64,000 nucleotides of DNA from Pelagimonas sp. (lineage in GTDB: Bacteria > Pseudomonadota > Alphaproteobacteria > Rhodobacterales > Rhodobacteraceae). The notes under the pieces were generated by a model. It was not told the origin of the DNA, searched no databases, and saw only the letters and a program-made list of their open reading frames with translations. The stretch lies in contig JAOASD010000025.1 in assembly GCA_025210265.1 (NCBI GenBank), positions 1 through 64,000 of the forward strand, given 5' to 3'. This document shows, piece after piece, positions 40,196-49,334 of the stretch. Each line of letters opens with the position of its first letter. The first letter of the stretch is position 1. Position numbers and translations under genes: made by a program.

Positions 40196-42784
40196 TCAGC
40201 TGTCCTGTAACAGGCCTTTTTGTAGCAGAGCCTTGCGCGTTTCCGCCCAGCAGGGGCGCAGTTTGGGCAGGAAAGACAGCAGCGCGTCGGCTTCGCCTTT
40301 TTGGGCGGCTTCCTGCAATTGCCCCAGCAGCGCGGCCAGGCGTGGTGCGCCAAACAGCCCGGCAGCGCCGCACAGCCTGTGGGCCTCCTGCGCAAGCAAA
40401 GTCAGATCCGGCGGGCTAGCTGGATCGCCAAACAGCGACTGGCCGTCCAGAAACCGGTCGATTTCATGGGCAAAAGACCGCATCGCCGCGCGGCGATGCT
40501 GGGGCGTTAGGGTTTCGTTCAATGTGTCGATCAGTTCGGCGCTCAGCACAGGCGGGGTATCCCCCTGCGAAGGTCTGGACGCAGAGGGCTGAGCCAGAGT
40601 GGGGTCGCTGATGTCAGCCAAGGCCGCGCGCAGGGTCGAACGGGTGATGGGTTTGATCAGACTGTCCCCCATCCCGGCCTCGCGAAAGCGTTGCAGATCC
40701 TCGGGCAGCGCATGGGCGGTGACAGGCAGGATCGGCGTGTCCCGGTTCAACGCGCCAGCCCCGCCCTGACGGATATGTTCGGTCGCCGTGACCCCATCCA
40801 TGCCGGGCATGGAAATATCCATCAGGATCAGGTCAAACGGTTGTGTCTGTGCCAGGTGCACCCCGCTCAGGCCATTATCCGCCTGCGTGACGTGATGGGT
40901 GTCGGCCTCGAGCATACGACACAGGACCAGCCGGTTTATGTCATTGTCTTCGATCAGAAGGATCCGCAAAGGCGCGGTGGCCGCTGGATCGTGCGGCGCG
41001 GTGATCTCAGGCGTGTCCTCTGCCCCGGCAGGGCGGGCCAGAGGCAGACATACCCAAAAGACGGATCCTTCCCCCGGTTCGCTTTCCACGCCCATCATCC
41101 CACCCATGGCAAGGGTCAGGCGTTGCGCGATCCCCAGGCCAAGGCCGGTGCCCTCGTGGCGGCGCTGATAGGATCCGTCCAGCGTGACAAAATCGTCAAA
41201 CACGCGATCCAGATCCTCGGGGGCGATGCCCTGACCGCTGTCGATCACGCGCAGCTCCACCTCGGACAGGCCGTTGGTGCATTCCGCTTCGACGGTGATC
41301 TGACCGTTTTCGGTAAATTTGATCGCATTGCCAAGCAGGTTCAAAAGGGCCTGGCGCAGGCGTTCCGGGTCGCCCCAGACCTGGTGCAGCACGGGGCTGG
41401 GCGGGGTCAGAACAATGGTGTTGCCGCGGGCCTGAGCCGGGCCGATCTGACTGTCGCACAGATCCTGCAGCAGCGCGACCAGATCAAAGGCACGGGCCCG
41501 CACCGGCGGTCCCCCCGCATCCATGCGTGAGATTTCCAGCACATCGTTGACCAGATCCAGCAAGCGATGCGCGGAATTGCGGTTGATGTCCAGATAGTGG
41601 CGCTGGTCCGCAGGCAGGGCCTTTGGATCCAGAAGTTCCAGCGCGCCGATGATTCCGTTCAGCGGGGTGCGCATCTCATGGCTCATCACTGCCAGCATCC
41701 GGGCTTTGGACTGGGCACCGGCGATGGCTTCGTCGCGGGCGCTGCGCAACGCGTTTTCCGCCGCGACCCGGTCGGAAATATCGCGCAGAAAGGCGATAAA
41801 GATCGGGCCGGTGGGCAGCTGAGCTTCGGACAGGGACAGCTCTACTGGAAAGATCTGGCCGTTGCTGCGCTGGGCGTCCAGCTGAACCGTGCCACGTTCC
41901 AGCATCCGCCCGCGCCGTCCCGACAGGTAACGGCGCATCCCGGCGCGATGCGCATCGCGCTGATCCGGCGGAATGATCAGATCCGCCAGCTCGGCGCCAA
42001 GCGCCGCATCGCGGGCAATCCCAAACGCGGTTTCTGCTGCCCCATTGAAATCCAGAATGCGCCCGGCCGTATCAATCACGATCACCGCATCAAAAGAGGT
42101 CTCTACGATGGTTTCCATCCGCGCCTGCGTTTCGCGGTTCTGGCGCGTCTGGCGGTCACGCATACGATCCAGTCGCAGCATCAGGGCCAGCATCACAAAC
42201 AGGATCGAGACCAGCACCAGCGTGTGCTGCACAGCCCCCGACAGAGTCCGAGAGATCGAGCTGCGCTGGTTGTCGCCTTCGGCAGCTGAAAGGGCAATGC
42301 CCCGCAAGGTCGCGCGCCGCGCAGCTTCGCGGTTGAACCCGGCGGCGACCTCCAGTTCCGCAAGGCGCGCCTCCAGCTCCGCGTCCGGCCCGTCAATCAC
42401 CGGGGTCCAGGTGTCCAGAAATGCTCTGATTTCGTCCAGGGGCGGGCCGATGCCGGGCATCATGCGCACAGAGGCAAAATTATCGCTGAGGATCAGCGGT
42501 TCGGCTCGGCTGAAATACAGATCAAAGCGGCGCCGGATGATGTGCAGCGCGGCATTGCGTTGTGGCGGGGCGTAGTGATGCGCGCGCAGAACCGCGTTTT
42601 CCAGCTTCAGCGCGTCGACTTCGATTTGCGACAGGCTCCATTGCACCACGTCGGAATCCGCGGTGCCCAGATTGGACAGCTGGCGGCGCATATCCAGCAC
42701 GCTGCTTGCGATCAACCCGCCAAAAAACAACAGCGCAGCCAATGCGGTCAGCAGCGCCAGCAAAGACAGGCGACGACGGGTCAT
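40196..42784 (-). CDS. Hybrid sensor histidine kinase with PAS, receiver and HPt domains
   Basis: An 862-residue phosphorelay kinase. Membrane helices at about 8-30 and 187-204 bracket a periplasmic helical domain (31-186); a PAS domain at about 220-340 (FDAVIVIDTAGRILDFN); HisKA with His369 in AVMSHEMRTPLNG; HATPase_c with NLLGNAIKFTENG and GTGLGLGIAQRL; a receiver domain with DD-like IEDN and Asp656 in LILMDISMPGMDG; and an HPt domain with His802 in AHRLCGAAGLFG. All four phosphotransfer residues are therefore present. It follows the molybdopterin-fold gene by 73 bases on the same strand and lies near a divergent LuxR-type regulator, its probable partner. Confidence 0.92.
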   Translation of the reverse strand: MTRRRLSLLALLTALAALLFFGGLIASSVLDMRRQLSNLGTADSDVVQWSLSQIEVDALKLENAVLRAHHYAPPQRNAALHIIRRRFDLYFSRAEPLILSDNFASVRMMPGIGPPLDEIRAFLDTWTPVIDGPDAELEARLAELEVAAGFNREAARRATLRGIALSAAEGDNQRSSISRTLSGAVQHTLVLVSILFVMLALMLRLDRMRDRQTRQNRETQARMETIVETSFDAVIVIDTAGRILDFNGAAETAFGIARDAALGAELADLIIPPDQRDAHRAGMRRYLSGRRGRMLERGTVQLDAQRSNGQIFPVELSLSEAQLPTGPIFIAFLRDISDRVAAENALRSARDEAIAGAQSKARMLAVMSHEMRTPLNGIIGALELLDPKALPADQRHYLDINRNSAHRLLDLVNDVLEISRMDAGGPPVRARAFDLVALLQDLCDSQIGPAQARGNTIVLTPPSPVLHQVWGDPERLRQALLNLLGNAIKFTENGQITVEAECTNGLSEVELRVIDSGQGIAPEDLDRVFDDFVTLDGSYQRRHEGTGLGLGIAQRLTLAMGGMMGVESEPGEGSVFWVCLPLARPAGAEDTPEITAPHDPAATAPLRILLIEDNDINRLVLCRMLEADTHHVTQADNGLSGVHLAQTQPFDLILMDISMPGMDGVTATEHIRQGGAGALNRDTPILPVTAHALPEDLQRFREAGMGDSLIKPITRSTLRAALADISDPTLAQPSASRPSQGDTPPVLSAELIDTLNETLTPQHRRAAMRSFAHEIDRFLDGQSLFGDPASPPDLTLLAQEAHRLCGAAGLFGAPRLAALLGQLQEAAQKGEADALLSFLPKLRPCWAETRKALLQKGLLQDS

Positions 42785-42857
42785 CGCCAGGCCTCATGAC
42801 ATAAAGGGGGCGCAGGGGGTGATTCGAATTTCCCCCGATTCTGATGGCCAGGCCGGG

Positions 42858-43409
42858 TCACTCGGCCGCGTCAGAGGCGAGGACTTCGATCAGATCCATC
42901 TGCCATATGCTGCGCGCGTAATAGGTTTCGCTGCGGAATTTTTCGTCGCGATCATAGGGGTAAATCATCCATAGCGGGCCTTTGCTGCGCACGGACATGG
43001 GTTTGCCGTTGCGCTCATAAGCGATCAGCGCGCCGCCTTCGATCGCGTCCTCCAGCGGGATCTCGATCAGGTATTCATTCAGGGCGCTGGCCTCCAGCGT
43101 GCCTGCCTCAATTTTTAGCCGGTCGACCAGTTCTTTTAGAAGGACACCGCGAAACTGCTGCAGACCGTTTGTCCACAATGTTGTTGTTTCATACACAGTA
43201 TCGGGCATTTCCTGCAGCATGGCGAGGTCAAACTGCGCCTCGCCCGCGCTATTGGTCACGCTCACATCGCCAAACACGCGCAGCACAACCGGCCCTTGCG
43301 GGGCAGGCAGCGGCGTGTCGGCCCGCGCCGGGCCAAACAGTGTTAAAGAGAGCGCCAAAAGGATCATCGCGGTCAGGGTGGAAGGCAGGGCCGCGCGCTG
43401 TGAGGACAT
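42858..43409 (-). CDS. Secreted molybdopterin-oxidoreductase-fold protein without cysteine
   Basis: A 183-residue exported protein. The signal peptide spans about 1-31 (ALPSTLTAMILLALSLTLFGPARA). The mature part resembles the oxidoreductase molybdopterin-binding domain (VTNSAGEAQFDLAMLQEMP, TTTLWTNGLQQFRGVLLKELVDRL, GALIAYERNGKPMSVRSKGPLWMIYPYD). Active sulfite-oxidase-type enzymes bind molybdenum through a cysteine, yet the whole protein has none, so it is unlikely to be a redox enzyme. Its place just upstream of the hybrid sensor kinase suggests a periplasmic ligand-sensing partner. The start at 43409 has CGGAG in front. Confidence 0.75.
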   Translation of the reverse strand: MSSQRAALPSTLTAMILLALSLTLFGPARADTPLPAPQGPVVLRVFGDVSVTNSAGEAQFDLAMLQEMPDTVYETTTLWTNGLQQFRGVLLKELVDRLKIEAGTLEASALNEYLIEIPLEDAIEGGALIAYERNGKPMSVRSKGPLWMIYPYDRDEKFRSETYYARSIWQMDLIEVLASDAAE

Positions 43410-43584
43410 GTAAAACTCCGCTATGGGCAAATCGGTATCTTGGGCGTCTTATTCGAATATTCACGAATTTGCACAAAACAGGTTAAAGAGAAATCCACCT
43501 ATTCTTTCGAGACTGTATGCTACGCTATGGTATCCAGACCGGATTAGCGGTAACTTTTGAGTGAATTTTTTGATGGGTGCCCGA

Positions 43585-44184
43585 ATGAGGATCCTAGTCG
43601 CAGATGACCATGATCTGGTGCGGGATACGATCGCGGCGTATCTTGATGCCAGTGATGTCGAAGAGGTGGTCACCGTCGCCACATTGGACGAGGCCGTGGC
43701 CGCAGCCGAACAAACCGGCAGTTTCGATCTGGTTTTGCTGGATTACACCATGCCCGGTATGAATGGGCTTGAGGGGTTGGCGCGGATGCGCCGGGCCAAT
43801 CAGGAACGTCCTGTGGCCATCCTGTCGGGCACAGCCACCCGTTCCGTCGCCGAAGCGGCGCTGAAAGCAGGCGCACAGGGATTCATTCCCAAAACACTGG
43901 CCGCGCGCACCATGTTGACCGCCGCCAGGTTCATGGCCGCAGGCGAGGTCTATACGCCGCTTGATTTCATGCAGGATCGCAGCGGGGATCCGCCGACCCT
44001 GACACGGCGCGAAACCGATGTGTTGCGGGGGATCTGCGAGGGCAAGGCCAATAAGGAAATCGCCCGCGATCTGAACCTGCAAGAGGTCACGGTCAAGCTG
44101 CATGTCAAAACCCTTAGCCGCAAACTTGAGGCGCGCAACCGCACCCATGCGGCCATGATCGCCCGCGACCGTGGTCTGATCTGA
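43585..44184 (+). CDS. LuxR/NarL-type response regulator
   Basis: A 199-residue two-domain regulator. The receiver has the acidic pair in ADDHD, phosphoacceptor Asp53 in LVLLDYTMPGMNG, Thr/Ser in LSGTA and Lys in GFIPKTL. The C-terminal LuxR helix-turn-helix reads LTRRETDVLRGICEGKANKEIARDLNLQEVTVKLHVKTLSRKLEARNRTHAAM. The chosen ATG starts MRILVADDHD; ATG at 43573 is equally possible and neither has a strong ribosome site. It is divergent from the molybdopterin-fold/sensor-kinase pair across about 175 AT-rich bases and is the likely output of that kinase through its HPt domain. Confidence 0.9.
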   Translation: MRILVADDHDLVRDTIAAYLDASDVEEVVTVATLDEAVAAAEQTGSFDLVLLDYTMPGMNGLEGLARMRRANQERPVAILSGTATRSVAEAALKAGAQGFIPKTLAARTMLTAARFMAAGEVYTPLDFMQDRSGDPPTLTRRETDVLRGICEGKANKEIARDLNLQEVTVKLHVKTLSRKLEARNRTHAAMIARDRGLI

Positions 44185-44289
44185 GCCAACCCTGCCGCCA
44201 TCTGGCGTCTGTCACGCCACATAAGCGTTTTTGCGCGACACAGTCCTGCCCGATAGATTGGGGCGGTGAATTGTGTGGTGAATGGCAAG

Positions 44290-44853
44290 ATGACCAGCAG
44301 AAAAATGTCTTTGACACCTGACGGGCTGCGCCCGGTCGATACAGCGCCTGCTTGCGATGTAACTGCGCCAGTATCGGCGCGGGTGCCGACGTCTGTTGCG
44401 GCCTTTCCGGGGCGGGTGCGCTCTGGCCGGTCGTTGCCGCTGGCGCTGGCGCGGGCGCGGGAACATGTCTCCGCGCCCATGCGCCCGGTCTTGGGCGCGG
44501 TGGGGATCAGCGAACAGCAATGGCGCATCCTGACCACGCTGGAAACGCAGGGGGCGTGCGATTCCGGCAGTCTCGCGTCGGCGACCTGTCTGCACCTGCC
44601 TTCGATCACCCGGCTGACGCGCGGCTTGTCAGAGCGTGGCATGGTCGAGCTGTTCCGCGACAGCCAGGATCGCCGCCGCCACATGATTCGCATTTCCGAC
44701 AAGGGCAGCGCCATGGTGGCGCGCCATCTGGCCGTCTGTGATCGCATGGCGGCGCAGCTATGTGACGGGATGGGCGCGCAGAATTACGAAACGCTGATCG
44801 ACCTGTTAGAGGCGCTGGTGGCCGTGCCGCAAAATCCCACGTCGGGCGTCTGA
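44290..44853 (+). CDS. MarR-family regulator (HpaR-like)
   Basis: A winged helix-turn-helix repressor. From [25 protein letters not shown] onward it matches HpaR-like MarR proteins; the DNA-binding part is [16 protein letters not shown] to [37 protein letters not shown]. About 40 residues before the homologous part look like low-complexity filler, so translation may really begin at GTG 44416 (145 residues, GGGGCGG upstream), at ATG 44290 as listed, or at GTG 44266. It lies 77 bases before the CaiD-like gene and probably regulates it and the thioesterase. Confidence 0.8.
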   Translation: MTSRKMSLTPDGLRPVDTAPACDVTAPVSARVPTSVAAFPGRVRSGRSLPLALARAREHVSAPMRPVLGAVGISEQQWRILTTLETQGACDSGSLASATCLHLPSITRLTRGLSERGMVELFRDSQDRRRHMIRISDKGSAMVARHLAVCDRMAAQLCDGMGAQNYETLIDLLEALVAVPQNPTSGV

Positions 44854-44929
44854 TTTTTCCACGTCAAGAGGGGACATTCACAGGGATCTGTGTCTTGCTG
44901 CCGAAAAGATCGGGCAGGAGAAGCAACAG

Positions 44930-45703
44930 ATGAATGATGTCACCACAGAGCGCCGGGGCCGTGTGCTGGAAATCACGCTGGCGCGGGGCAAGGTCAATGC
45001 GATTGACGCGGCCACCTCGCGCGCGCTGGGCGATGCATTCGCGCAGTTGCAGGAGGATCCCGGACTGTCCGTGGCGATCATCACCGGCGGTGGGGATCGG
45101 TTCTTTTCCGCGGGCTGGGATCTGAAAGCGGGCGAAGATCCCCATGCGCCCCAAGGGGTTGGCGGCTTTGCCGGTCTGACAGAGTTCTGGGATCTGAAGA
45201 AACCGGTGATTGCGGCGGTGAATGGCACGGCGCTGGGCGGCGGGTTTGAACTGGCCCTGTCGGCGGACATGATCGTCGCCGCAGATCATGCGGAATTTGC
45301 CCTGACCGAAGTGTCGATCGGCATTGTGGCGGATTCGGGCGGTGTGATCCGCCTGCCGCGCCGTCTGCCCCGCGCCATCGCCAACGAATTGATGATGACC
45401 GCTCGCCGCGCCAGCGCAGCTGAGCTGGAACGCTGGGGGCTGGTCAATCGCGTGGTCCCGGCGGATCAGCTGATGACTGCCGCGCGCGATCTGGCCGATC
45501 AGGTTGCGGCCAACGCGCCGCTGTCGCTTCAGGCGGTGAAGGAAATCCAATCCGCGACCGAAGACAAAACCGAACAGGCGGCCTTTGCCGCCATGCGCTC
45601 GGGCGATCTGCCGATTTATCAGGGGCTTTACGCCAGCGAAGACGCGGCCGAGGGCATGGGCGCAGTGATGGAAAAACGCGATCCGGTCTGGAAAGGGCGC
45701 TGA
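44930..45703 (+). CDS. caiD: Enoyl-CoA hydratase/isomerase, carnitinyl-CoA dehydratase-like
   Basis: A 257-residue crotonase-family enzyme. Oxyanion-hole segments are [13 protein letters not shown] (about 61-73) and [17 protein letters not shown] (about 103-119), followed by [25 protein letters not shown] with the second catalytic Glu, as in CaiD. It would hydrate or dehydrate a carnitine-derived or other short acyl-CoA. A thioesterase gene follows one base later, and a MarR regulator precedes it. No CaiB-type CoA-transferase is present nearby, so carnitine as substrate is a family-based guess. Confidence 0.78.
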   Translation: MNDVTTERRGRVLEITLARGKVNAIDAATSRALGDAFAQLQEDPGLSVAIITGGGDRFFSAGWDLKAGEDPHAPQGVGGFAGLTEFWDLKKPVIAAVNGTALGGGFELALSADMIVAADHAEFALTEVSIGIVADSGGVIRLPRRLPRAIANELMMTARRASAAELERWGLVNRVVPADQLMTAARDLADQVAANAPLSLQAVKEIQSATEDKTEQAAFAAMRSGDLPIYQGLYASEDAAEGMGAVMEKRDPVWKGR

Positions 45704-45704
45704 G

Positions 45705-46223
45705 ATGATCGAGACAGAAACCTTTCTGCACGACTGGACGGGTGAGATCGCAGCGCCTTTGCAACTGGTTGAAAACAAAGTGCGTTCTGAGTGGGTGGAT
45801 GAATTTCACCACATGAATATGGCGCATTACCTGACCATCTGCGATCAGTCGAACTGGGCCTTTTGGAACTGGATCAACGGCCCGGATCAGACCATCGAAA
45901 GCCGGGCAGGCCATGAATATGTGATTGTCGAAAACCACATCACCTATGGGGCCGAACTGGCCGAGGGCGACGGGTTTACCATCACGACTCAGCTGATTGG
46001 TTTTGATGACAAACGGCTGATCCTGTTCCATCAGGTGCTGACCGCCGACGGGCATGTGTCCGCCAGCAATGAAACCAAACTGCTGGGGTTCAACCTCGAA
46101 TCCCGCCGCCCCGAGGCGTGGTCGCCGCGCGTGGCGGAACGCCTGACGCAGATCCTGCAGGCACATGAAACGCTGGGTAGACCCGCACAATCAGGTCAGG
46201 GCATTGCGTTGAAAAAACGCTGA
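45705..46223 (+). CDS. Hot-dog-fold acyl-CoA thioesterase (CdhB-like)
   Basis: A 172-residue thioesterase with the hot-dog pattern SEWVDEFHHMNMAHYLTICDQSNWAFWNWI and YGAELAEGDGFTITTQLIGFDDKRLILFHQVLTADG. The HMNMAHY segment is like that of betainyl-CoA thioesterases of the carnitine degradation route (CdhB), which release glycine betaine. It starts one base after the caiD-like stop, so the two act together. Without a 3-dehydrocarnitine cleavage enzyme in the window, the carnitine link stays tentative. Confidence 0.75.
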   Translation: MIETETFLHDWTGEIAAPLQLVENKVRSEWVDEFHHMNMAHYLTICDQSNWAFWNWINGPDQTIESRAGHEYVIVENHITYGAELAEGDGFTITTQLIGFDDKRLILFHQVLTADGHVSASNETKLLGFNLESRRPEAWSPRVAERLTQILQAHETLGRPAQSGQGIALKKR

Positions 46224-46340
46224 CAGGGCAAGGCAGTCTGCCCGGTTGATCCCCGACCGGGCGAGATGTGGAACTGTACGTTGCCACGCCAGAACTTACG
46301 CAAGTATCTGTGTTGCTAGAATTTTCATCCGGGGGGGGAG

Positions 46341-46417
46341 TGGTGGCGTGGGGGAGACTTGAACTCCCGACCTATCGATTATGAGTCGATCGCTCTAACC
46401 AACTGAGCTACCGCGCC
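46341..46417 (-). tRNA. tRNA with CAU anticodon (elongator Met, or Ile2 with lysidine)
   Basis: The minus strand folds into a full cloverleaf: GGCGCGG acceptor, GCTC/GAGC D-stem, ATCGA-CTCATAA-TCGAT anticodon arm, GGGAG-TTCAAGT-CTCCC T-arm and an encoded CCA end. The anticodon is CAT. The acceptor has one C-A mismatch at pair 5. It lacks the features of an initiator tRNA. CAU also serves isoleucine AUA after lysidine modification, and the two cannot be told apart with certainty by eye; Met is the default call. Confidence 0.92.
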
Positions 46418-46502
46418 ATTCCGTGAACGGGGGAATATGAAAGCTGGGCGGTGGCGTCAAGCGGAAATTCCGCAAAAATGTGACGCCATCGCACAAAGCG
46501 CA

Positions 46503-47813
46503 TCACTTCACGATCACCTCGTCTTTGACGAACATGTTGGACCAGGCGCGATCCACCAATTCCGGCGTCATACGGTAGGGCAGGCCTTCGAAATCGCAGA
46601 CGGCGATCATCTGGTCGATGAGGAAAACCGGCTGGTAGTTCGCATAGACATTGTTGATCGTCGGGTATTTGTTTTTCAGCAGATGGACCAGCGCGCCCTC
46701 GTCCAGTTGCATCTTTTTCTTGCGCGCGACCATGGCAAAGATTTTCAGGAAATCCTCCTGACAGGGGCCGTCGATCTTGATCTTGAAAAAGATCCGGCGC
46801 AGGGCGGCCTGGTCGAAGATCTCGTTCGGGTGGAAGTTGGTGGAAAAGATCACCAGCGTGTCGAAAGGCACCTCGAATTTTTCACCTGATTGCAGGGCGA
46901 GGATGTCTTTTGATTCTTCCAGCGGAACAATCCAGCGGTTGACCAGTTTCTGCGGCGGTTCGGCCTGACGGCCAAGGTCGTCGACGATGAAAATCCCGCC
47001 GGTGGATTTGAGCTGCAGCGGGGCCTGATAGGTGCGCGCGGTCGGGTTATAGACCAGATCCAGCATGTCGAGGCTGAGTTCACCACCGGTGATCACCGTG
47101 GGCCGCTGGCACAGCACATAGCGGCGATCATAACGCGAGGTCAGGCGCAGGCCGGTGGCCTCTTCGCCGCCCGCTTCGGCCTTGGAATGGACAATCGGGT
47201 CATAGACCGTGATCACCTGACCGGAATATTCGATGGCGCGCGGCACATAGATCTTGTCCCCCATCGCATCGCGAATCCCGTTCGAGATCGAGGATTTCCC
47301 GTTACCCGGCGGGCCATACATCAGGATCGAGCGCCCGGCGCTGACCGCAGGGCCCAGATTGCCGATCAGGTCGTCAGGCAAAACCAGATGCCCCATGGCG
47401 CCGGTCAGCTGGTCGCGGGCGACCTGAATATTGCGGATCGACTGGCGTTTGACCTGTTCCTGATAGGCCGCCAGCGGCACGGGCATGGGGCCGAAATATT
47501 CCGACTGGGCCAGCGCATCCAGCGCGCGGGCTTTGCCTGCATCTGTCAGCTGGTAGGGCATTTCATTGGTGACAGCGCCTGCACCCAGCGTGCCCATGGC
47601 CTCTAGCAGCCCCTGGGCGCGGGCCATGTCGATCAGTTCCTGGGTGATGCCGATGGGCAGAGCGACCGCGCGGGCCAGATCGGTCACCACATTGGTGTTC
47701 TTGCGGAACATGGTTTTCAACACGATGTCGCGCATCATCACCGGGTTCAGCCCGACATCTTCCATCCGCTTTGGGGCGGGCGGGGCCATGACATTTGAGG
47801 TCTGCATGTTCAT
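46503..47813 (-). CDS. AAA+ ATPase associated with the tad locus
   Basis: A 436-residue ATPase. Residues 1-110 look like a winged-helix region (MRDIVLKTMFRKNTNVVTDLARAVALP, then YQLTDAGKARALDAL); Walker A is GPPGNGKS at 167-174; Walker B is GGIFIVDDLGRQ; sensor 1 is in VIFSTNFHPNEIFDQAALRRIFFKI. It is not a secretion ATPase of the TadA type; it resembles MoxR/RuvB-like remodelling ATPases. It lies on the same strand as and 111 bases downstream of cpaA, at the end of the pilus locus, so a role in pilus assembly or regulation is plausible but unproven. Confidence 0.75.
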   Translation of the reverse strand: MNMQTSNVMAPPAPKRMEDVGLNPVMMRDIVLKTMFRKNTNVVTDLARAVALPIGITQELIDMARAQGLLEAMGTLGAGAVTNEMPYQLTDAGKARALDALAQSEYFGPMPVPLAAYQEQVKRQSIRNIQVARDQLTGAMGHLVLPDDLIGNLGPAVSAGRSILMYGPPGNGKSSISNGIRDAMGDKIYVPRAIEYSGQVITVYDPIVHSKAEAGGEEATGLRLTSRYDRRYVLCQRPTVITGGELSLDMLDLVYNPTARTYQAPLQLKSTGGIFIVDDLGRQAEPPQKLVNRWIVPLEESKDILALQSGEKFEVPFDTLVIFSTNFHPNEIFDQAALRRIFFKIKIDGPCQEDFLKIFAMVARKKKMQLDEGALVHLLKNKYPTINNVYANYQPVFLIDQMIAVCDFEGLPYRMTPELVDRAWSNMFVKDEVIVK

Positions 47814-47924
47814 CTGAAAACGCCTGCTGCGATTGCCTTTGGCAGCAATCTGCCGGGGCTTTGTGGCAAGAGCGGGGCACAGAGGGGGAGCCTTGGCGGC
47901 AGCCCCTCACGCTGTCAGGGGCGT

Positions 47925-48431
47925 TTAGTGCGGCGCGTGGCCGTAGAGGATCCCAAGGATCAGATAGATCGCCAGAGTGCCGCCAAGGGCCAGGCCCATG
48001 GGGAATTTCTTGCCCGCCTGCCAGCTTTCCCAATCCGGGGCCAGACGGCGCAGGGCGCTGTGTTTGGCCAGCCTGTGCGCGATGAACGCGGCCAGCAGGT
48101 TGGCGGCAAACAACACCATCAGAAACCGCACATCGCCCAGATGGATCAGTGGCGCGGCGGCGGCCATGAATTTGGCATCGCCCGCCCCCATGGCCCCGCC
48201 CGCATTCAGCGCAAAGCCCGCAACCAGAACCACGATCAGATGCAGATAGCGGGTGAAATAGACATCCAGCGGCAGCGCGACCAGCCCGACCAGAACAAAC
48301 ACCCCGGTCAGGGCCATCACCGCATGGTTGGGGATCTTCATCCCCCGCATGTCGGTGAACATGATGTACAGGCAGATGGGCAGCACAAAAGGCGCAAACC
48401 ACAATGCCGCGCTGGCCGAGATCGACATCAC
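47925..48431 (-). CDS. cpaA: Flp prepilin peptidase CpaA/TadV
   Basis: A 168-residue aspartyl membrane protease that trims the leader from Flp pilins. The two catalytic aspartates are in FTDMRGMKIPNHAVM (about 26-40) and in the GxGD motif GGAMGAGDAKFMAA (about 79-92). Four to five membrane helices. It lies 12 bases after the TPR lipoprotein gene in the tad cluster, and its substrates are the pilins encoded at 58.2-59.0 kb. Confidence 0.9.
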   Translation of the reverse strand: MMSISASAALWFAPFVLPICLYIMFTDMRGMKIPNHAVMALTGVFVLVGLVALPLDVYFTRYLHLIVVLVAGFALNAGGAMGAGDAKFMAAAAPLIHLGDVRFLMVLFAANLLAAFIAHRLAKHSALRRLAPDWESWQAGKKFPMGLALGGTLAIYLILGILYGHAPH

Positions 48432-48443
48432 CGGATCCGTTCC

Positions 48444-49304
48444 TTAGCCCGACGCGTTGTTTTCCAGCGCGCGCAGCGAGCGGGCGGCCGCGTCGAAATG
48501 CTGAGGATGGGTTTCGATGGCATCGCGCAGCAGACCTTTGCCGATTTCCACATCGCCCCGTTTCACGGCGGCCAGACCCATCGTGTGCAGCAGTTCAGCG
48601 CGTTCAACCTGCGTCATCGGCAGGACGGGCAGGGTGTAATTGCCCTGTGCGCCACGGGCCAGAACCAGGTTGTTCTTGGCGGTGAACAGGGTGCGGTCCT
48701 GGCGGATTGCATCCAGGAACAGGCGCTCTGCGTCGGCATGGGCCCCGCGGGTCAGTTTGGAATAGCCCCAGTTGTTCAGAACGCTGGCGGGTGTGGTGGT
48801 CAGGCCCACGGCGGTTTCATAGAAACTGTCGGCTTTTTTCCAGTCCTTGTTGCTGTCAGCGATCATCGCCTCCAGCCGGTAGCGTTTGAATGTTTCGTGG
48901 GTGGGGGGGATCGCGTTCAGAACGGTTTGCGCCCCGGTCCAGTCATTCGCCCGGATCATCGCATCCGCCAGATTCACACGGTCGCCATTGTTGCTGTCTT
49001 TGTGGTCAACCACGGCGGCCCAGGCGATTTTCGCCTCTGAGGCGCGCTTGGCCTTGACCAGCGACAGGGCCTGACCGCGCATCAGGTCAATGCGGCCGGG
49101 ATCCTGTTCAAGAGCGCGTTTGAAATAGGCCACGGCCTCGTTCGGGTCGCCCACGGTCAGCATCACCTCGTTGAGGTTGGTTTCATCGACCACGTTCACG
49201 CCCTGGAATTTGCGATCAACGGCCTCTTTGTCGATGCCTTTTTCACAGGCCGACAGCGCGACCGCGGCGGTCACGCACAGGGATACGACGATGGGATGGC
49301 GCAT
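48444..49304 (-). CDS. TPR lipoprotein of the tad locus
   Basis: A 286-residue outer- or inner-membrane lipoprotein: the signal peptide ends in the lipobox LSAC (Cys at about residue 20). Tetratricopeptide-like helical pairs follow (AVAYFKRALEQDPGRIDLM, AKIAWAAVVDHKDSNNGDRVNLADAMI, NNWGYSKLTRGAHADAERLFLDAI). It is a second TadD-like protein, probably a scaffold for the Flp pilus secretin or assembly platform. It is 30 bases downstream of the first TPR gene. Confidence 0.82.
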   Translation of the reverse strand: MRHPIVVSLCVTAAVALSACEKGIDKEAVDRKFQGVNVVDETNLNEVMLTVGDPNEAVAYFKRALEQDPGRIDLMRGQALSLVKAKRASEAKIAWAAVVDHKDSNNGDRVNLADAMIRANDWTGAQTVLNAIPPTHETFKRYRLEAMIADSNKDWKKADSFYETAVGLTTTPASVLNNWGYSKLTRGAHADAERLFLDAIRQDRTLFTAKNNLVLARGAQGNYTLPVLPMTQVERAELLHTMGLAAVKRGDVEIGKGLLRDAIETHPQHFDAAARSLRALENNASG

Positions 49305-49334
49305 GTTGCCTGCGTCCTCTTGCTGCTCTGCCTC

